From NCBI GenBank assembly GCA_029962745.1, contig CM057151.1, forward strand, positions 7,060,192 through 7,124,191: DNA of 64,000 bases, read 5' to 3'. The translations under genes were made by a program, and so were the position numbers. Within the stretch, counting starts at the first letter, position 1. Each line of letters starts with the position of its first letter. The notes under the pieces were generated by a model that was not told the DNA's origin, did no database searches, and saw only the letters and a list, made by a program, of their open reading frames with translations. This document shows, piece by piece, positions 62,041 through 64,000 of the stretch. The DNA comes from Echinometra lucunter. Taxonomy: Eukaryota; Echinodermata; Echinoidea; Camarodonta; Echinometridae.

Positions 62041-64000
62041 AGGAGCGGATTCGAAAATGAAACATGGCAAATAAATTTTCTGAAGTGCAAAACAAATACG
62101 CCAAATGGGTTTCAGAAGGGGACACACACAGCCCGATTTGCATGCCTGCCTCTTCCCATAAATTCAACACCGGTGATGAAGGCCTACCTCTGTCAATTCA
62201 TCAAAATTTTATGGTGATATGAGATAAGCCCTTAGTGTTGTTAGTTATTTTTGAAAATTGCATCCAGATTATGTCTCAGATTTATTGAAATTATTGCATG
62301 TCATCATTTATTTTTCATTTGAATGAAAGTTGTTGAAGACTGGTGCACTTCTTTTTTTTTCTACGACATTAGTCCATTAGCATGATTAGCGACGGAATCC
62401 TTACAAAATTGTTTTAAAATGAAAAAGAAAAGAAAAGAAAAAAACTCTGATTGAAGCCCCATCAGCCACTGGTGGGTAATTGGGAGCAATGCTGCAGTAT
62501 CTTACAAACAGGACTTAATAGGATTTTCATCATTGCTTAACTTTTGAAAACACAGAGAGAACTGCAATCACCATGATCACTACGTTTTATTTACTGAAAT
62601 GAATGATAAAATAACTTTAAAAGGAATTTTAAAAAATGGCATAAAAAGGAATTCTTAAAATGATCTGCAGCACCACCACACCACACTGTCTGTTCATCTT
62701 GCAAGCCCGCACCTGCATCCTCAAGATGACGGTAATGGTTATAATTTTCTTTTCCATCTGCTAGGCACCGTCCCAGATCGCCTTCTTCGATATGAATGTT
62801 GGATTTCTCTCTCCTGCTTACACGGAGATTACGTTCCAGCGTTCCTTCCCTTACAGGGCCAGGAATCCACAATTTCGTGCAGTTCTTAAAGACATTTTCC
62901 TTTATTCTGGGGCAAGCTACGGTCCCATCACAAAGTAGAGTCCACTGTAAAATCCCTAATACCTTTGTCACATTTTTTATTCTCTGTCTGGCTTCAGTTT
63001 AGTTTGGGACAACTGAAGAAGGCAAAATAATGTGGATTGAAGTGTGAATTTGTAAACTAGTATGTCATGCAATTTAGTTATTTTCACTCAGCGAATGAGC
63101 AATATCATTTCATCTTTATTTTGAAACGAGATATTCGAATAAAGTACTGTCATTGCCCATGTTCATTAGTTTATGAGAGTGTTTTAGCTACTGATATTTG
63201 ACTAACGAATATATTGACAAAGTCATTTACTATGAAGTCTGTGAATTTACTTTCATCTTATATTTTAAAAGTACCTTTGACCTATCAAAATTATGTAGAA
63301 AAATTATTCCAAAATGTTTCGGTAATCCATATCCTAGTCATACTAGTGGCAGTGACGATGCTACGAACACTTATGTATATTATTTGAAATTAATTCTTTG
63401 GCTATGATGATGTCGATGATATTCAAGTAATTTAGAAATTTGTTCGCAATTTCTTGTACCGTCAAGGAGCGTTTCCTCACAATCTGAGACAGATTGATAA
63501 CTACAAATAATTTTACGACAGTTCAAATGTTTAAACTGTAATCATGATCTTCAGATGAAAAATCATTCTTCAGAGTTTCTGACCTAGCAATTTGAAAATA
63601 TTTCACTGTGGTATTTGCTTTAAATTTTAAGCCATCTATTACATTTTAAATTCATTCTTACGCATTCGATTGGAATCGAATATCACTTTTGTGGTTAGTG
63701 AAATACTTTCTAGAATAATCTAAACCACCAGTGTGGCCTTTGTTATTGCTATATCCATTATGAACATAATGCATTTCATCAGTTCATTATATCCTTCACC
63801 TCGTGACTCTATTTTTAGATAACGGTGTAAAATGCGGGAACTGGCGGGAATGTATTTTCATCAACCACTTAAGCGCAGCAAAAAAATCAATATTTGATCA
63901 CATACGCTCGTATATGAGTATCCAACATGACCTCATTCTAGAAATGGTTGAAAAGCATCATTCATCTATATCATTTATGTCCATTTGCATCAATATAAAT
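62041..64000. other. Right end of window, nothing firm
   Basis: Apart from the coding-like segment near 62.64-62.96 kb, this is AT-rich sequence with no recognised exon, tRNA or complete mobile element. Confidence 0.4.
62640..62960. other. Unassigned coding-like segment
   Basis: The segment has higher GC than its surroundings and is open on both strands. On the minus strand a frame of 126 codons covers 62591-62971 (contains KLWIPGPVREGTLER). On the + strand a splice-like block begins after tctgctag at 62764, and one frame reads FFDMNVGFLSPAYTEITF before a TAG at 62938. I recognise no family in either. It could be a terminal exon, a retrotransposon piece or non-coding. Confidence 0.3.

Overview
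This is eukaryotic genomic DNA: spliced genes with GT-AG introns, CR1/L2-type LINEs, tRNA-derived SINEs, foldback and hAT-like MITEs, microsatellites and nuclear tRNA genes. The clearest genes are sulfonylurea-receptor-like (SUR/ABCC8-9-like) ABC transporters. A large SUR-like ABCC family, together with this repeat content, suggests a marine deuterostome invertebrate, most likely an echinoderm such as a sea urchin. That assignment is inferred; no species marker was seen.

Two ABCC genes lie tail to tail. Gene A (+ strand) enters from the left edge and shows only its last eight exons (837-13044). They encode the end of TMD2 and all of NBD2, 288 residues. Gene B (- strand, 46874 to 18546) can be assembled by hand from 32 exons into an unbroken 1,584-codon frame with the order TMD0, L0 linker, TMD1, NBD1, linker, TMD2, NBD2. 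This is close to the length of vertebrate SUR1. The last eight exons of A and B have identical sizes (112, 128, 79, 109, 104, 134, 63 and 138 bp) and identical phases, so the pair arose by inverted duplication.

The introns carry most of the unusual structure. The 8.9-kb intron of gene A holds a 147-bp minisatellite and a 27-bp minisatellite, both built from TGTGGT/ACCACA words. It also holds a CpG-rich promoter-like island with splice-like blocks, perfect hairpins and several inverted dispersed repeats. The NBD1 intron of gene B holds a 51-bp minisatellite (27.75-28.95 kb) whose unit is a copy of the adjacent exon end plus its splice donor. Another gene B intron holds a CR1-like LINE with an intact ORF2, in antisense to the gene.

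The 5.5 kb between the two gene ends contains a (TAC)n array split by a hAT-like MITE and a 1.27-kb hAT-like element with an 8-bp target duplication. To the right of gene B (47-64 kb) I see no convincing conserved multi-exon gene. That region has 5'-truncated LINEs, TA-flanked MITEs, two tRNA-Pro(AGG) genes with a truncated third tRNA flank, simple repeats, and one unassigned coding-like segment near 62.6-63.0 kb.
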